Shown here: positions 5,678 through 12,914 of the stretch, in pieces
How the letters are laid out: every line of letters begins with the position of its first letter
How positions within the stretch are numbered: position 1 is the stretch's first letter
From: UBA1306 sp964396415
GTDB lineage: Bacteria; Spirochaetota; Spirochaetia; Treponematales; Rectinemataceae
Assembly: GCA_964396415.1 (NCBI GenBank)
Contig: CAYNFM010000078.1
Span: forward strand, 1 to 16,506
Reading direction: 5' to 3'
Length of the DNA: 16,506 bases
The notes under the pieces: generated by a model
Told to the model about the DNA's origin: nothing
Databases searched by the model: none
Seen by the model: the letters and a program-made list of their open reading frames with translations, nothing else
Translations under genes and position numbers: made by a program

Positions 5678-6715
5678 TTGTCCAACCTTCAATCCGTGGA
5701 ACGCAGCTCCCTTCGCCTATTGGCGGAGCTCTGCGCCACGTATACGCCTTCGGGCCGCGAGGCCGCCGCCCTTCCCCTTCTCGAGTCGGAGCTGAGGCGG
5801 CTCGGCGCCGCGATCAGCGCCTTCCCCCTGGGAGAAGGCCGAGCGAATATACTCGCGACCTGGGGCGAGCCGCGAATCCTTTTCAGCACTCATCTCGACG
5901 TCGTTCCGCCCGATCTCCACGTTCGCGCCGACGAGCGCGGCGTCGCGGGCCGCGGCGCATGCGACGCGAAGGGCCAGATCGCCGCCCAGCTGGGGGCGAT
6001 CGAGCTTCTCCTCGACGCGGGGCTCCGCGACGTCGCCTGGCTCGGCGTGGCCGGCGAGGAGAGCGACTCCGTCGGCGCGACCGCCAGCCTCGGTCTCGCG
6101 TCCTCCTTTTCGGCCTGCCGCGCGATAATCGTCGGCGAGCCCACGGACTGCCGGCTCGCCACCGGCCAGAAGGGCTTCCTTCGGATTCGCTTGAGCTGCA
6201 AGGGCAAGACCGCCCATGGCGGGACTCCGGAGCTCGGCGAGAACGCGCTCTTCGCGCTCATGGACTGGATCGCGGCCATTCGCGCGGCCGAGGGCGCATC
6301 GGACTCGCGGCTCGGAGCGGAGGTCTGGAACCTGGGCCTGATCTCGGGGGGACGCGCGGCGAACGTCGTGCCCGATCTCGCCGAGGCGGAGATATCGCTC
6401 CGCTCTGTCCCCGGCGGAGCGCTTCGCGCCGCCATGGAAGACGCCAAGCCGGAAAAGGGCTCGATCGACGTCCTGCTCGACGATCCCTGGGACTATTTCG
6501 ACACGCCGCCCGGTTTCGCCTCCGCCCCCGTAGCCTTCGGATCGGACCTGCCCGCCATGCGGGCCCTGGCCCCTAAGGCCGCCGCCGTCCTCGCGGGACC
6601 CGGCAGGGCCTCCCTGGCCCATACCGGGATCGAGGAGCTGAGCCGCGAGGAGCTGGCGGCGGGCATCGCCCTCTTCAGGGACCTCGGCCTGTACTACTCG
6701 AGACATCGGTCATGA
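5678..6715 (+). CDS. dapE: M20-family deacylase, DapE-like (probable N-succinyl-LL-DAP desuccinylase)
   Basis: This zinc amidohydrolase probably removes the acyl group from N-succinyl-LL-diaminopimelate to give LL-DAP. The 345-residue product has the M20 ligands and catalytic residues: H72 and D74 (STHLDVVP), D96 (GRGACDAKGQ), E127/E128 (AGEESDS), E154 (GEPTD), H180 in the dimerisation domain (KTAHGGTPE), and H315 (LAHTGIEEL). Related M20 enzymes deacylate acetylornithine (ArgE) or LysW-carried substrates (LysK). The sequence alone does not separate these, so the DapE call rests on being first in a lysine operon that contains dapD. The TTG start at 5678 is supported by GGAGGT five bases upstream, which lies in the riboswitch hairpin. 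A 34-base gap precedes asd. Confidence 0.72.
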   Translation: MSNLQSVERSSLRLLAELCATYTPSGREAAALPLLESELRRLGAAISAFPLGEGRANILATWGEPRILFSTHLDVVPPDLHVRADERGVAGRGACDAKGQIAAQLGAIELLLDAGLRDVAWLGVAGEESDSVGATASLGLASSFSACRAIIVGEPTDCRLATGQKGFLRIRLSCKGKTAHGGTPELGENALFALMDWIAAIRAAEGASDSRLGAEVWNLGLISGGRAANVVPDLAEAEISLRSVPGGALRAAMEDAKPEKGSIDVLLDDPWDYFDTPPGFASAPVAFGSDLPAMRALAPKAAAVLAGPGRASLAHTGIEELSREELAAGIALFRDLGLYYSRHRS

Positions 6716-6749
6716 TAGCCTTCCGCAGCTCATCATCAAGGAGACATAT

Positions 6750-7799
6750 ATGAATCGCATCCCCGTGACCGTGCTCGGCGCCACCGGCGTCGTCGGCCAG
6801 CGCTTCGTGCGCCACCTCGCGGCCCATCCGGCCTTCGAGCTTCGCTACGTGGCGGCGAGCGAGCGCAGCGTCGGGAAAAGCTACGCCGAGGCCTGCGACT
6901 GGAGGCTCCCCGGAGAGCCCTACGCCGGTTTCGGCGCGATGAAGGTCGTCGCCTGCGACCCCTCCGAATCGCCCGCCCCCCTCGTGTTCTCCGCCCTCGA
7001 CGCGGGTCCCGCGCGGGAGATCGAGCCTCTTTTCGCGGCGCGCGGCTCGATGGTCTTCAGCAACGCCTCGGCCTTCAGGATGGAGGAGGACGTACCCCTC
7101 CTCGTGCCCGAGCTCAACGCGGCCCATCTCGGCCTCGTCGCGATACAGCGCAGGAATCGCGGCTGGAAGGGAGCCATCGTCACCAACCCCAACTGCACGA
7201 CGGTTCCCTTGGCCGGAGTCCTCGGCCCCCTGCACCGGGCCTTCGGGGCCGAGGCCGCGATGGTCGTGAGCATGCAGGCCCTGAGCGGCGCCGGCTATCC
7301 GGGCGTTCCCTCCCTCGACGCGGTCGCCAACGTCGTCCCCCTCATCAGGGGCGAGGAGGAAAAGGTCGAGTCCGAGTCCTGCAAGATTCTCGGAACCTTC
7401 GACGGCGAAAGGATCGTAAGGGCGCCTATCGCCATTTCCGCCCAGTGCAACCGGGTCCAGGTCGTCGACGGCCACACGCTGGCCCTGAATCTCAGGCTCG
7501 GCGGATCGCCCGATCCCGCGGCGGTGATCAAGGCCCTCGAGGAGTTCGTGCCGGATACCGAGGGACTCGAGCTCCGGACGGCGCCGAGGCGCTTCCTCCA
7601 GGTGAGGACCGAGGCGGACCGGCCCCAGCCCCGGCGGGACGCGGACGAGGACGGCGGAATGCGCATCATGGTCGGCCGCGTCCGACCCTGCCCCCTCTTC
7701 GGGATAAAGATGATCGCCCTGGGCCACAACACCGAGCGCGGCGCGGCGGGCGCCTCGGTGCTCAACGCGGAGCTCGCCCTGGCGAAGGGACTGCTGTGA
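6750..7799 (+). CDS. asd: Aspartate-semialdehyde dehydrogenase
   Basis: Asd reduces aspartyl phosphate to aspartate semialdehyde with NADPH, the branch point to lysine, threonine and methionine. The 349-residue protein starts with the nucleotide-binding GATGVVGQRF (10-19). It has SNASAFRM (104-111), catalytic C149 in TNPNCTT, GEEEKV (201-206), and R235/H242 in NRVQVVDGH. The SNASAFRM/NPNCTT pattern and length fit the archaeal/fungal-type branch of Asd, not the E. coli type. ATG 6750 has AAGGAG (6738-6743) six bases upstream, one of the best ribosome sites in the operon. The stop overlaps the GTG of lysC. Confidence 0.95.
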   Translation: MNRIPVTVLGATGVVGQRFVRHLAAHPAFELRYVAASERSVGKSYAEACDWRLPGEPYAGFGAMKVVACDPSESPAPLVFSALDAGPAREIEPLFAARGSMVFSNASAFRMEEDVPLLVPELNAAHLGLVAIQRRNRGWKGAIVTNPNCTTVPLAGVLGPLHRAFGAEAAMVVSMQALSGAGYPGVPSLDAVANVVPLIRGEEEKVESESCKILGTFDGERIVRAPIAISAQCNRVQVVDGHTLALNLRLGGSPDPAAVIKALEEFVPDTEGLELRTAPRRFLQVRTEADRPQPRRDADEDGGMRIMVGRVRPCPLFGIKMIALGHNTERGAAGASVLNAELALAKGLL

Positions 7800-9154
7800 G
7801 CGGAGCCGTCGTGATGAAATTCGGCGGCACCTCCGTCGCGGATGCCGCCCGGCTTCGCGGCGTGGCCGCCCTCGCCGCCGCGCGCTCCGGCTCGGGGGTC
7901 CTCCTCGTCCTCTCGGCCCTGTCGCGGGTGACCGATTCGCTCTTCGCCGCCGGCCGGGCCGCGGTCGCGGGCAGGGAGGAGGAGGCGCTCGCCCTCCTCG
8001 CTGAGGTCCTGGTCCGGCACCGCGCCGTGGCCGCCGATCTCTTCGGGGGCGCGTCGCCCGAGGCGGTAGAGGCCGCGCTCGCCTCTGCCGAGGCCGACTT
8101 GGGCGATGTCCTCAAAGGGGCCGCCCTCCTGGGCCTGCTCCCCGAGCAGAGCCTGGACATCCTCGCGGGCCGAGGAGAGATTCTGTCCACGATGATCCTG
8201 GCCGCCTTCATGGGCGTTCCATGGATAGACGCGAGGACGGTGATCCGTACGGACTCGCGCTTCGGGTCGGCCAAGCCCCTCACGGGCGAGATAGCCCGGC
8301 TCGCCGTCGAAAAGGTGCTGCCCCTCGTCGGTCCCGGCAAGATAGCCGTGACCCAGGGCTATATCGGGGCCGACGCGTCCGGGGCGCCGACCACCCTCGG
8401 GCGCGGAGGCTCGGACTACAGCGCCAGCCTCTTCGGAGCCGCGATAGGCGCCTCCGAGATCCAGATCTGGACCGACGTCGAGGGCATTCTCACCTGCGAT
8501 CCCCGCGTCGTGGCCAAGGCCCGGCCCATCGAGCTCCTGGGCTACGACGAGGCCGCCGAGCTCTCGGCCTTCGGCGCGAAGGTCCTCCATCCGGCTACCA
8601 TCCTCCCCGCGGTCGAGCTCGGCATACCGGTGACCGTTCGCAACAGCATGCTGCCCGGAGGCCGATTCACGACGATCTCCCGCGAATCGGCGTCGGGGCA
8701 ACCGGTCACCGCCCTCGCCTCTCGGGGCCCGGTCACCGTGATAACCATACGCACGCCGCGCATGCTCGGCGGGGCGGGCTTCCTCGCGAGCATCTTCGAG
8801 GCCTTCGGCCGCAGGGGCGTGAGCGTGGACCTCGTGGCGACCTCCGAGGTGAGCGTATCGGCCACGGTCGACGGGAACACCGTCGACGCCGAGCTCGAGG
8901 CCGACCTCGCCGAGCTGGGCGAGGTGGCGCTCATGAGGGACAGGGCCGTCGTCGCCCTCGTCGGGGAGCGGCTGCTCAAGACCCCCGGCGTCCCCGGCAG
9001 GGCCTTGGGAGCCCTCGACGGCATCAACGTCGAGATGATCAGCCTGGGAGCGAACGAGATCAACTTGAGCCTCGTGGTCGAGCGCGGCCAGGCGGCCGAG
9101 GCGCAGCGGCGCCTTCACGCCGCCTTCTTCGAGAACGAAGGGAGGGAAATATGA
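7796..9154 (+). CDS. lysC: Aspartate kinase with C-terminal ACT domains
   Basis: LysC phosphorylates aspartate, the first step of the pathway. In the 452-residue product the kinase domain covers about 1-300, with KFGGTSV (8-14), GRGGSDYSA (202-210) and WTDVEGI (225-231). Two ACT domains follow, at about 313-375 (VTVITIRTPRM, VDLVATSEVSVS) and 384-445 (VVALVGERLLK, INVEMISLGANEINLSLVV). The length and the insert between kinase motifs fit the lysine-sensitive monofunctional class. Feedback inhibition by lysine is therefore likely but not proven. The start is GTG 7796, overlapping the asd stop (GTGA) with AAGGGA five bases upstream. An ATG at 7814 directly before KFGGTS, with GGAG upstream, is an alternative that would shorten it by six residues. 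Confidence 0.95.
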   Translation: MSGAVVMKFGGTSVADAARLRGVAALAAARSGSGVLLVLSALSRVTDSLFAAGRAAVAGREEEALALLAEVLVRHRAVAADLFGGASPEAVEAALASAEADLGDVLKGAALLGLLPEQSLDILAGRGEILSTMILAAFMGVPWIDARTVIRTDSRFGSAKPLTGEIARLAVEKVLPLVGPGKIAVTQGYIGADASGAPTTLGRGGSDYSASLFGAAIGASEIQIWTDVEGILTCDPRVVAKARPIELLGYDEAAELSAFGAKVLHPATILPAVELGIPVTVRNSMLPGGRFTTISRESASGQPVTALASRGPVTVITIRTPRMLGGAGFLASIFEAFGRRGVSVDLVATSEVSVSATVDGNTVDAELEADLAELGEVALMRDRAVVALVGERLLKTPGVPGRALGALDGINVEMISLGANEINLSLVVERGQAAEAQRRLHAAFFENEGREI

Positions 9155-9870
9155 AGATAGGCGTATTCGGCCGCGGCAAGCTCGGGAACGCCGTCACGGC
9201 CCTCGCGTCGCGAGAGGGCGGGCTCGAGGTCGCCTGGTTCATCGACCTGGGCGAGAGTCCCTCGGGGCGAGTCGATGTCGCCTTGGACGCGAGCGCCGCC
9301 GGGGCCGTGCCCGGACACCTCGCTTGGGCCCTCGAGTCGGGGACGAGCCTCGTCATAGGCGCCACCGGATGGGATCGCTCGATCCTCGACGCCTCGAGCT
9401 TCGAGAAGGCGGGAATAGGCGTCCTGTTCACGCCCAATTTCTCCCTCTCCGTGGCTTTCATGAGAAGGGCCGCCATAGCCCTCGGCCGCTTCGCCGCGAT
9501 CGAGGCCGACAGCTCCCTCGCGATCGTGGAGCGGCACCACTCGGCCAAGGCCGACGCCCCCAGCGGAACCGCGAAGCTCCTCGCCGAGGCCCTCGTCCAA
9601 GGCTGTCCCCGCTACACCGGATGGAACCAGGGCGGGGCCGAGGACGGGAAGATAAACATCGCCAGCCTCCGCGCGGGTACCGAGGTCGGATACCACGAGA
9701 TCAGGCTCGAGACGGGGGCCGACGCGATCGTGCTCTCGCACGAGGCCGACTCGCGCGAGATATTCGCGAAGGGCGCCCTCGTGGCCCTCCGTTGGATCGA
9801 AGGCCGTAAAGGCCTCTTCACCTTCGACGATCTGGCCGCGGACCTGATCGACCCGCTATTCGGAACCTGA
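9151..9870 (+). CDS. dapB: 4-hydroxy-tetrahydrodipicolinate reductase
   Basis: DapB reduces the DapA product with NAD(P)H to tetrahydrodipicolinate, the compound that both the DapD and DapL routes use. The 239-residue protein has an N-terminal Rossmann motif GVFGRGKLG (4-12), GATGWD (70-75) in place of the common GTTG, and TPNFSLSV (94-101). The family signature ERHHSAKADAPSGTAK (127-142) has H129, H130 and K133. It is slightly shorter than E. coli DapB. ATG 9151 overlaps the lysC stop (ATGA), and GGAGGG (9141-9146) lies four bases upstream. A 13-base gap with a fresh Shine-Dalgarno separates it from dapA. Confidence 0.94.
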   Translation: MKIGVFGRGKLGNAVTALASREGGLEVAWFIDLGESPSGRVDVALDASAAGAVPGHLAWALESGTSLVIGATGWDRSILDASSFEKAGIGVLFTPNFSLSVAFMRRAAIALGRFAAIEADSSLAIVERHHSAKADAPSGTAKLLAEALVQGCPRYTGWNQGGAEDGKINIASLRAGTEVGYHEIRLETGADAIVLSHEADSREIFAKGALVALRWIEGRKGLFTFDDLAADLIDPLFGT

Positions 9871-9883
9871 GAAGGAGACGGAA

Positions 9884-10819
9884 ATGGACATGGAGAGATT
9901 ACGCGGGCTGGGCGTCGCCCTGGCCACGCCCTTCAAGGCCGGGGGCCGCGACGCCGCCGGAGCCGTAGACCTCCCGGCCTTTCGGGCGCTGGTGTCGCGC
10001 GTCATCGCCGGGAACCCCGCGGTCGGACCCGGGGCGGACTTCCTCGTCGTCCTCGGATCCACGGGCGAGGCCGCGACGGTCAACGACGACGAGCGGGACC
10101 TGATATTGAAGGCGGCCCTCGAGGAAGCCAAGGGCGTGCCCGTCTTCCTGGGGACCGGCCACAACTCGACCGCGAAGGCCGTCGAGCTCTCGGTCCGGGC
10201 GGCGCGGCTCGGAGCCGACGGTCTCCTCGTGGTCACGCCCTACTATAACAAGCCCCAGCCCGCCGGCCTCGAGGCCCATTTCCGCGCCGTGGCCGCGGCC
10301 GCGCCAGGCACGCCCATCATCGTCTACAACGTGCCGGGCCGCACGGGCCTCAACCTCCTGCCCAAGGACCTCGCGCGGCTCTGGCCCATCCCCGGCGTGG
10401 TCGCGGTCAAGGAATCCTCGGGAAACCTCGCCCAGATCGGCGAGATCCTGAGAACCATCCCCGAGGGCAAGCTCCTCTTCTCGGGCGACGATCCCCTGGC
10501 CCTGGCCACGATCGCGATGGGCGGCGACGGCCTCATCTCGGTGGTCGGCAACATCCTCCCCTCCGAGACCAGGGCCCTCGTGGACGCCGCCCTGGCCGGC
10601 CGGCGCGACGAGGCGCGGAAGCTTCACGCCCGACTCCTCCCCGTCATCGACGCCCTCTTCCTCGAGAGCAATCCCTCTCCCCTCAAGGCGGCCCTGGCCT
10701 TCGCCGGATACTGTTCCGACGCCGTGCGGCTGCCCCTGGCGCCCGCCTCCGAGTCCACGCGGGCCCGCCTCGCGGAGCTCCTGCCCGCGTTCGGACTCGG
10801 CGCGAAGAGCCGCGCGTGA
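9884..10819 (+). CDS. dapA: 4-hydroxy-tetrahydrodipicolinate synthase
   Basis: DapA condenses pyruvate with aspartate semialdehyde, the committed step to lysine. The 311-residue TIM-barrel protein shows GSTGE (58-62), TPYYNKP (118-124), YNVPGRTG (148-155, with Y148 and R153) and Schiff-base K176 in VVAVKESSG, followed by FSGDD (199-203). A short extra segment (NPAVGPGAD, 44-52) precedes the first pyruvate-binding strand, compared with typical members. ATG 9884 has AAGGAG (9872-9877) six bases upstream; a second ATG two codons later is less well spaced. The stop overlaps the GTG of dapD. Confidence 0.96.
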   Translation: MDMERLRGLGVALATPFKAGGRDAAGAVDLPAFRALVSRVIAGNPAVGPGADFLVVLGSTGEAATVNDDERDLILKAALEEAKGVPVFLGTGHNSTAKAVELSVRAARLGADGLLVVTPYYNKPQPAGLEAHFRAVAAAAPGTPIIVYNVPGRTGLNLLPKDLARLWPIPGVVAVKESSGNLAQIGEILRTIPEGKLLFSGDDPLALATIAMGGDGLISVVGNILPSETRALVDAALAGRRDEARKLHARLLPVIDALFLESNPSPLKAALAFAGYCSDAVRLPLAPASESTRARLAELLPAFGLGAKSRA

Positions 10820-11676
10820 GCGCTCCCTCCATTCGGCGCGCCATCGGCCGACAGGCCGCGGCGTCGGCGCGGGACTTGGAGGGCTTCTACTCGAGGCCGA
10901 TGGAGGATGTCCTCGCCGACCCCGGCCTTCCCGCGGCTCGCGAGCGGCTCCTCGAAGCCCTCGAGTCGGGATGGATCCGCTCGGCCTCGCGGTCGGAGGA
11001 TGGGGCCTGGTCCGCGAATCCTTGGGTCAAGCTCGCGATCCTGGCCGGCTTCCGATCGACGGGCATGATCGACTTCCCGGAATGGCCGGGAGGCACCGCG
11101 GACAAGGCGGCCTTCCCGCCGCGGCGCCTCGGCCTCGCCGACGGAGTGAGGGTCGTCCCCGGCGGAAGCTCGGTGCGCAGGGGAGCCCACGTCGAGGCGG
11201 GGGTGGTCATCATGCCGCCCGCCTACGTGAACGTAGGCGCGTGGATAGGCGCGGGCACCATGGTCGACAGCCACGCCCTCGTCGGCTCCTGCGCCCAGGT
11301 CGGGGAGCGCGTGCACCTCTCCGCCGCCGCCCAATTGGGGGGCGTCCTCGAGCCGGCCGGGGCCCGTCCGGTGGTCGTCGAGGACGAATGCTTCATAGGC
11401 GCCCTCTGCGGTCTCTTCGAGGGCGTCGTCGTCCGAAGCCGGGCCGTGCTCGCGGCAGGCGCCGTGATGACGGCATCGACCACGTTGTACGATCTCGTCA
11501 ACGGCCGCGAGCTGCGCGGCGAGGTGCCGGAGGGCGCCGTGGTCGTGCCCGGATCGCGCCCCGCGCGCGGGGAATTCGCACGGGAACGCGGGATTTCGCT
11601 CTACGCTCCCTGCATCGTGAAATACCGCGACGCCGGCACCGATGCCGCCACCGCCCTCGAGGAGGCCCTGCGTTGA
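10816..11676 (+). CDS. dapD: Tetrahydrodipicolinate N-acyltransferase, DapD family
   Basis: DapD transfers succinyl from CoA to tetrahydrodipicolinate, opening the succinylase route. The 286-residue product has the DapD helical N-terminal domain (WVKLAILAGFR at 70-80) and a left-handed beta-helix of hexapeptide repeats (about 110-250). Core motifs are VRVVPGGSSVRRGA (111-124), GTMVDSHALVGSCAQVG (147-163, catalytic-type D151) and GGVLEP (175-180). The C-terminal SLYAPCIVKY-like end also fits. Where E. coli DapD has GARSEVVEG, this protein has GALCGLFEG (195-203), so one glutamate near the acyl site is replaced by G199. GCGTGAG gives a GTG start overlapping the dapA stop. It is clearly DapD and not the DapH acetyltransferase, but acyl preference is open. 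Confidence 0.9.
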   Translation: MSAPSIRRAIGRQAAASARDLEGFYSRPMEDVLADPGLPAARERLLEALESGWIRSASRSEDGAWSANPWVKLAILAGFRSTGMIDFPEWPGGTADKAAFPPRRLGLADGVRVVPGGSSVRRGAHVEAGVVIMPPAYVNVGAWIGAGTMVDSHALVGSCAQVGERVHLSAAAQLGGVLEPAGARPVVVEDECFIGALCGLFEGVVVRSRAVLAAGAVMTASTTLYDLVNGRELRGEVPEGAVVVPGSRPARGEFARERGISLYAPCIVKYRDAGTDAATALEEALR

Positions 11677-12911
11677 GCGGCGAGGGCCTGTTCGCCCTGT
11701 CCGAGGCCGAGGCGCTGGCCCTGGCCGATCGGCTCGGCACGCCCTGTTTCGCCTATCGCCTCGACATCGCGCGCGGGCGCTACGACGAGCTCCGCGCGAT
11801 CCTGCCGCCGAGGACCGTCCTCGCCTACGCCGTCAAGGCCAACCCCGGACCCCGGCTCATCGCCGCCTTCGCCGGGAAGGGGGCGGCATTCGACTGCGCC
11901 TCGATCGGCGAGCTCGCGCTCGTCCGCGGCGCCGCGGCGCCCGGCTCGAGGGTCCTCTTCGCCGGGCCGGGCAAGTCCCGCGAGGAGCTTCGGACCGCCC
12001 TCGCGATGGGAGCCAGGATCCAGGCGGACGGGATCGAGGACATCGAAAGGCTCGACGGCATCCTCGCCGCCGAAGGCGGGTCGGGAGGCTCCTCCGCGTC
12101 CCCCCTCCCCGTCAATCTCCGAGTGCATCCCTTCGCGGCGATAGTCGAGGAATCGAGGATCATCGGCGGCTCGGGGCCCTCGGCCTTCGGCGTGGACGAG
12201 GAGGAGCTCGGCGCCTTTCTCGAGGAGGCTTCGCGCTTCCCTCGCGTCAGGATCGCCGGGCTGCAAGTCTTCGCCGCCAGCAACGAGAGGGAATCCCGGC
12301 GCCTCCTCGAGAACCATCGCGCCGCCTTCGCCATCGGCGAGCGCCTGCAAAGGGAAACGGGCGGGGCCCTGGATTGCATCGACTTGGGCGGAGGCTTGGG
12401 CATAGCCTATGCCGAAGGCGAGTCCGGGCTAGACACGGCCGCTTTCGGATCGGGACTCGCCGCGCTCATCGAAGCCAATCCATGGTTCTCGGGGGAGGTC
12501 GTAGTCGAGCCGGGCCGATGGCTCGTAGGGCCCTGCGGCGTCTATCTCGTCCGCGTCGTCCGCACCAAGACGAGCAGGGGGGAGCGCTTCGCCGTCCTCG
12601 AGGGAGGCGCGAACCATCTGCTGCGGCCCCTCCTCACCGGCCAGGCCTTTCCCGTCGCGGCTCCCGGAGCGACGGCTAGGGCCGGGGAAGGAGGAGTCGC
12701 GATCGGCGAGCCGAGGGCGACCACCCTGGCGGGGCCGCTTTGCACCTCGCTCGACCGCCTCGGCGTCGCGATGCTTCCCCCCCTGAAGGCGGGCGACCTC
12801 CTGATGCTGGGGCAGACGGGAGCCTACGGCTTCACCGAGTCGATGAAGGACTTCCTGAGCCACCCCGCTCCCGCCGAGCATTGGCTCGAAAACCCGCTGG
12901 TAAAAGGATAG
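11673..12911 (+). CDS. PLP-dependent fold-III decarboxylase, divergent LysA paralogue
   Basis: This 412-residue protein belongs to the alanine-racemase-fold PLP decarboxylases (LysA/ornithine decarboxylase group). K55 in LAYAVKANPG is the PLP lysine, and G239-G241 in DLGGGLGIAY and E279-R282 (EPGR) bind the phosphate. C357 in GPLCTSLDRLG is the catalytic cysteine. It departs from true LysA: the CESGD-type motif is CTSLD, the segment after strand LQVF is AASNERES, and the end reads GAYGFTESMKDFLSHPAPAEHWL. As I recall them, these features fit decarboxylases found in exosortase or carrier-protein systems better than DAP decarboxylase. TTG 11673 overlaps the dapD stop, with GGAGG (11661-11665) seven bases upstream. 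Its substrate is unknown; context suggests a DAP-pathway compound. Confidence 0.8.
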   Translation: MSGEGLFALSEAEALALADRLGTPCFAYRLDIARGRYDELRAILPPRTVLAYAVKANPGPRLIAAFAGKGAAFDCASIGELALVRGAAAPGSRVLFAGPGKSREELRTALAMGARIQADGIEDIERLDGILAAEGGSGGSSASPLPVNLRVHPFAAIVEESRIIGGSGPSAFGVDEEELGAFLEEASRFPRVRIAGLQVFAASNERESRRLLENHRAAFAIGERLQRETGGALDCIDLGGGLGIAYAEGESGLDTAAFGSGLAALIEANPWFSGEVVVEPGRWLVGPCGVYLVRVVRTKTSRGERFAVLEGGANHLLRPLLTGQAFPVAAPGATARAGEGGVAIGEPRATTLAGPLCTSLDRLGVAMLPPLKAGDLLMLGQTGAYGFTESMKDFLSHPAPAEHWLENPLVKG

Positions 12912-12914
12912 ATG

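Noticed and set aside
5419..5685. Minus-strand open frame over the leader region
   Set aside because: The region is explained by riboswitch helices on the plus strand, and the predicted peptide has no domain.
5678..6715. Acetylornithine deacetylase (ArgE) or LysK as the primary call
   Set aside because: M20 residues alone allow it, but no arginine or LysW-pathway gene is present in the window, and the lysine riboswitch and dapD favour a DapE role. It is kept as an alternative.
7295..9118. Long open frame on the minus strand opposite asd and lysC
   Set aside because: High GC content keeps antisense frames open. The translation is rich in Gly, Arg, Asp and Glu with no recognisable domain, and it lies over two certain genes.
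8221..9150. Upstream extension of the dapB frame over lysC
   Set aside because: It is arginine-rich out-of-frame translation of lysC. The Rossmann start MKIGVFGRGKLG with its own Shine-Dalgarno is at 9151.
10816..11676. DapH (tetrahydrodipicolinate N-acetyltransferase)
   Set aside because: The helical N-terminal domain and the GTMVDSHALVGSCAQVG and GGVLEP motifs are those of DapD.
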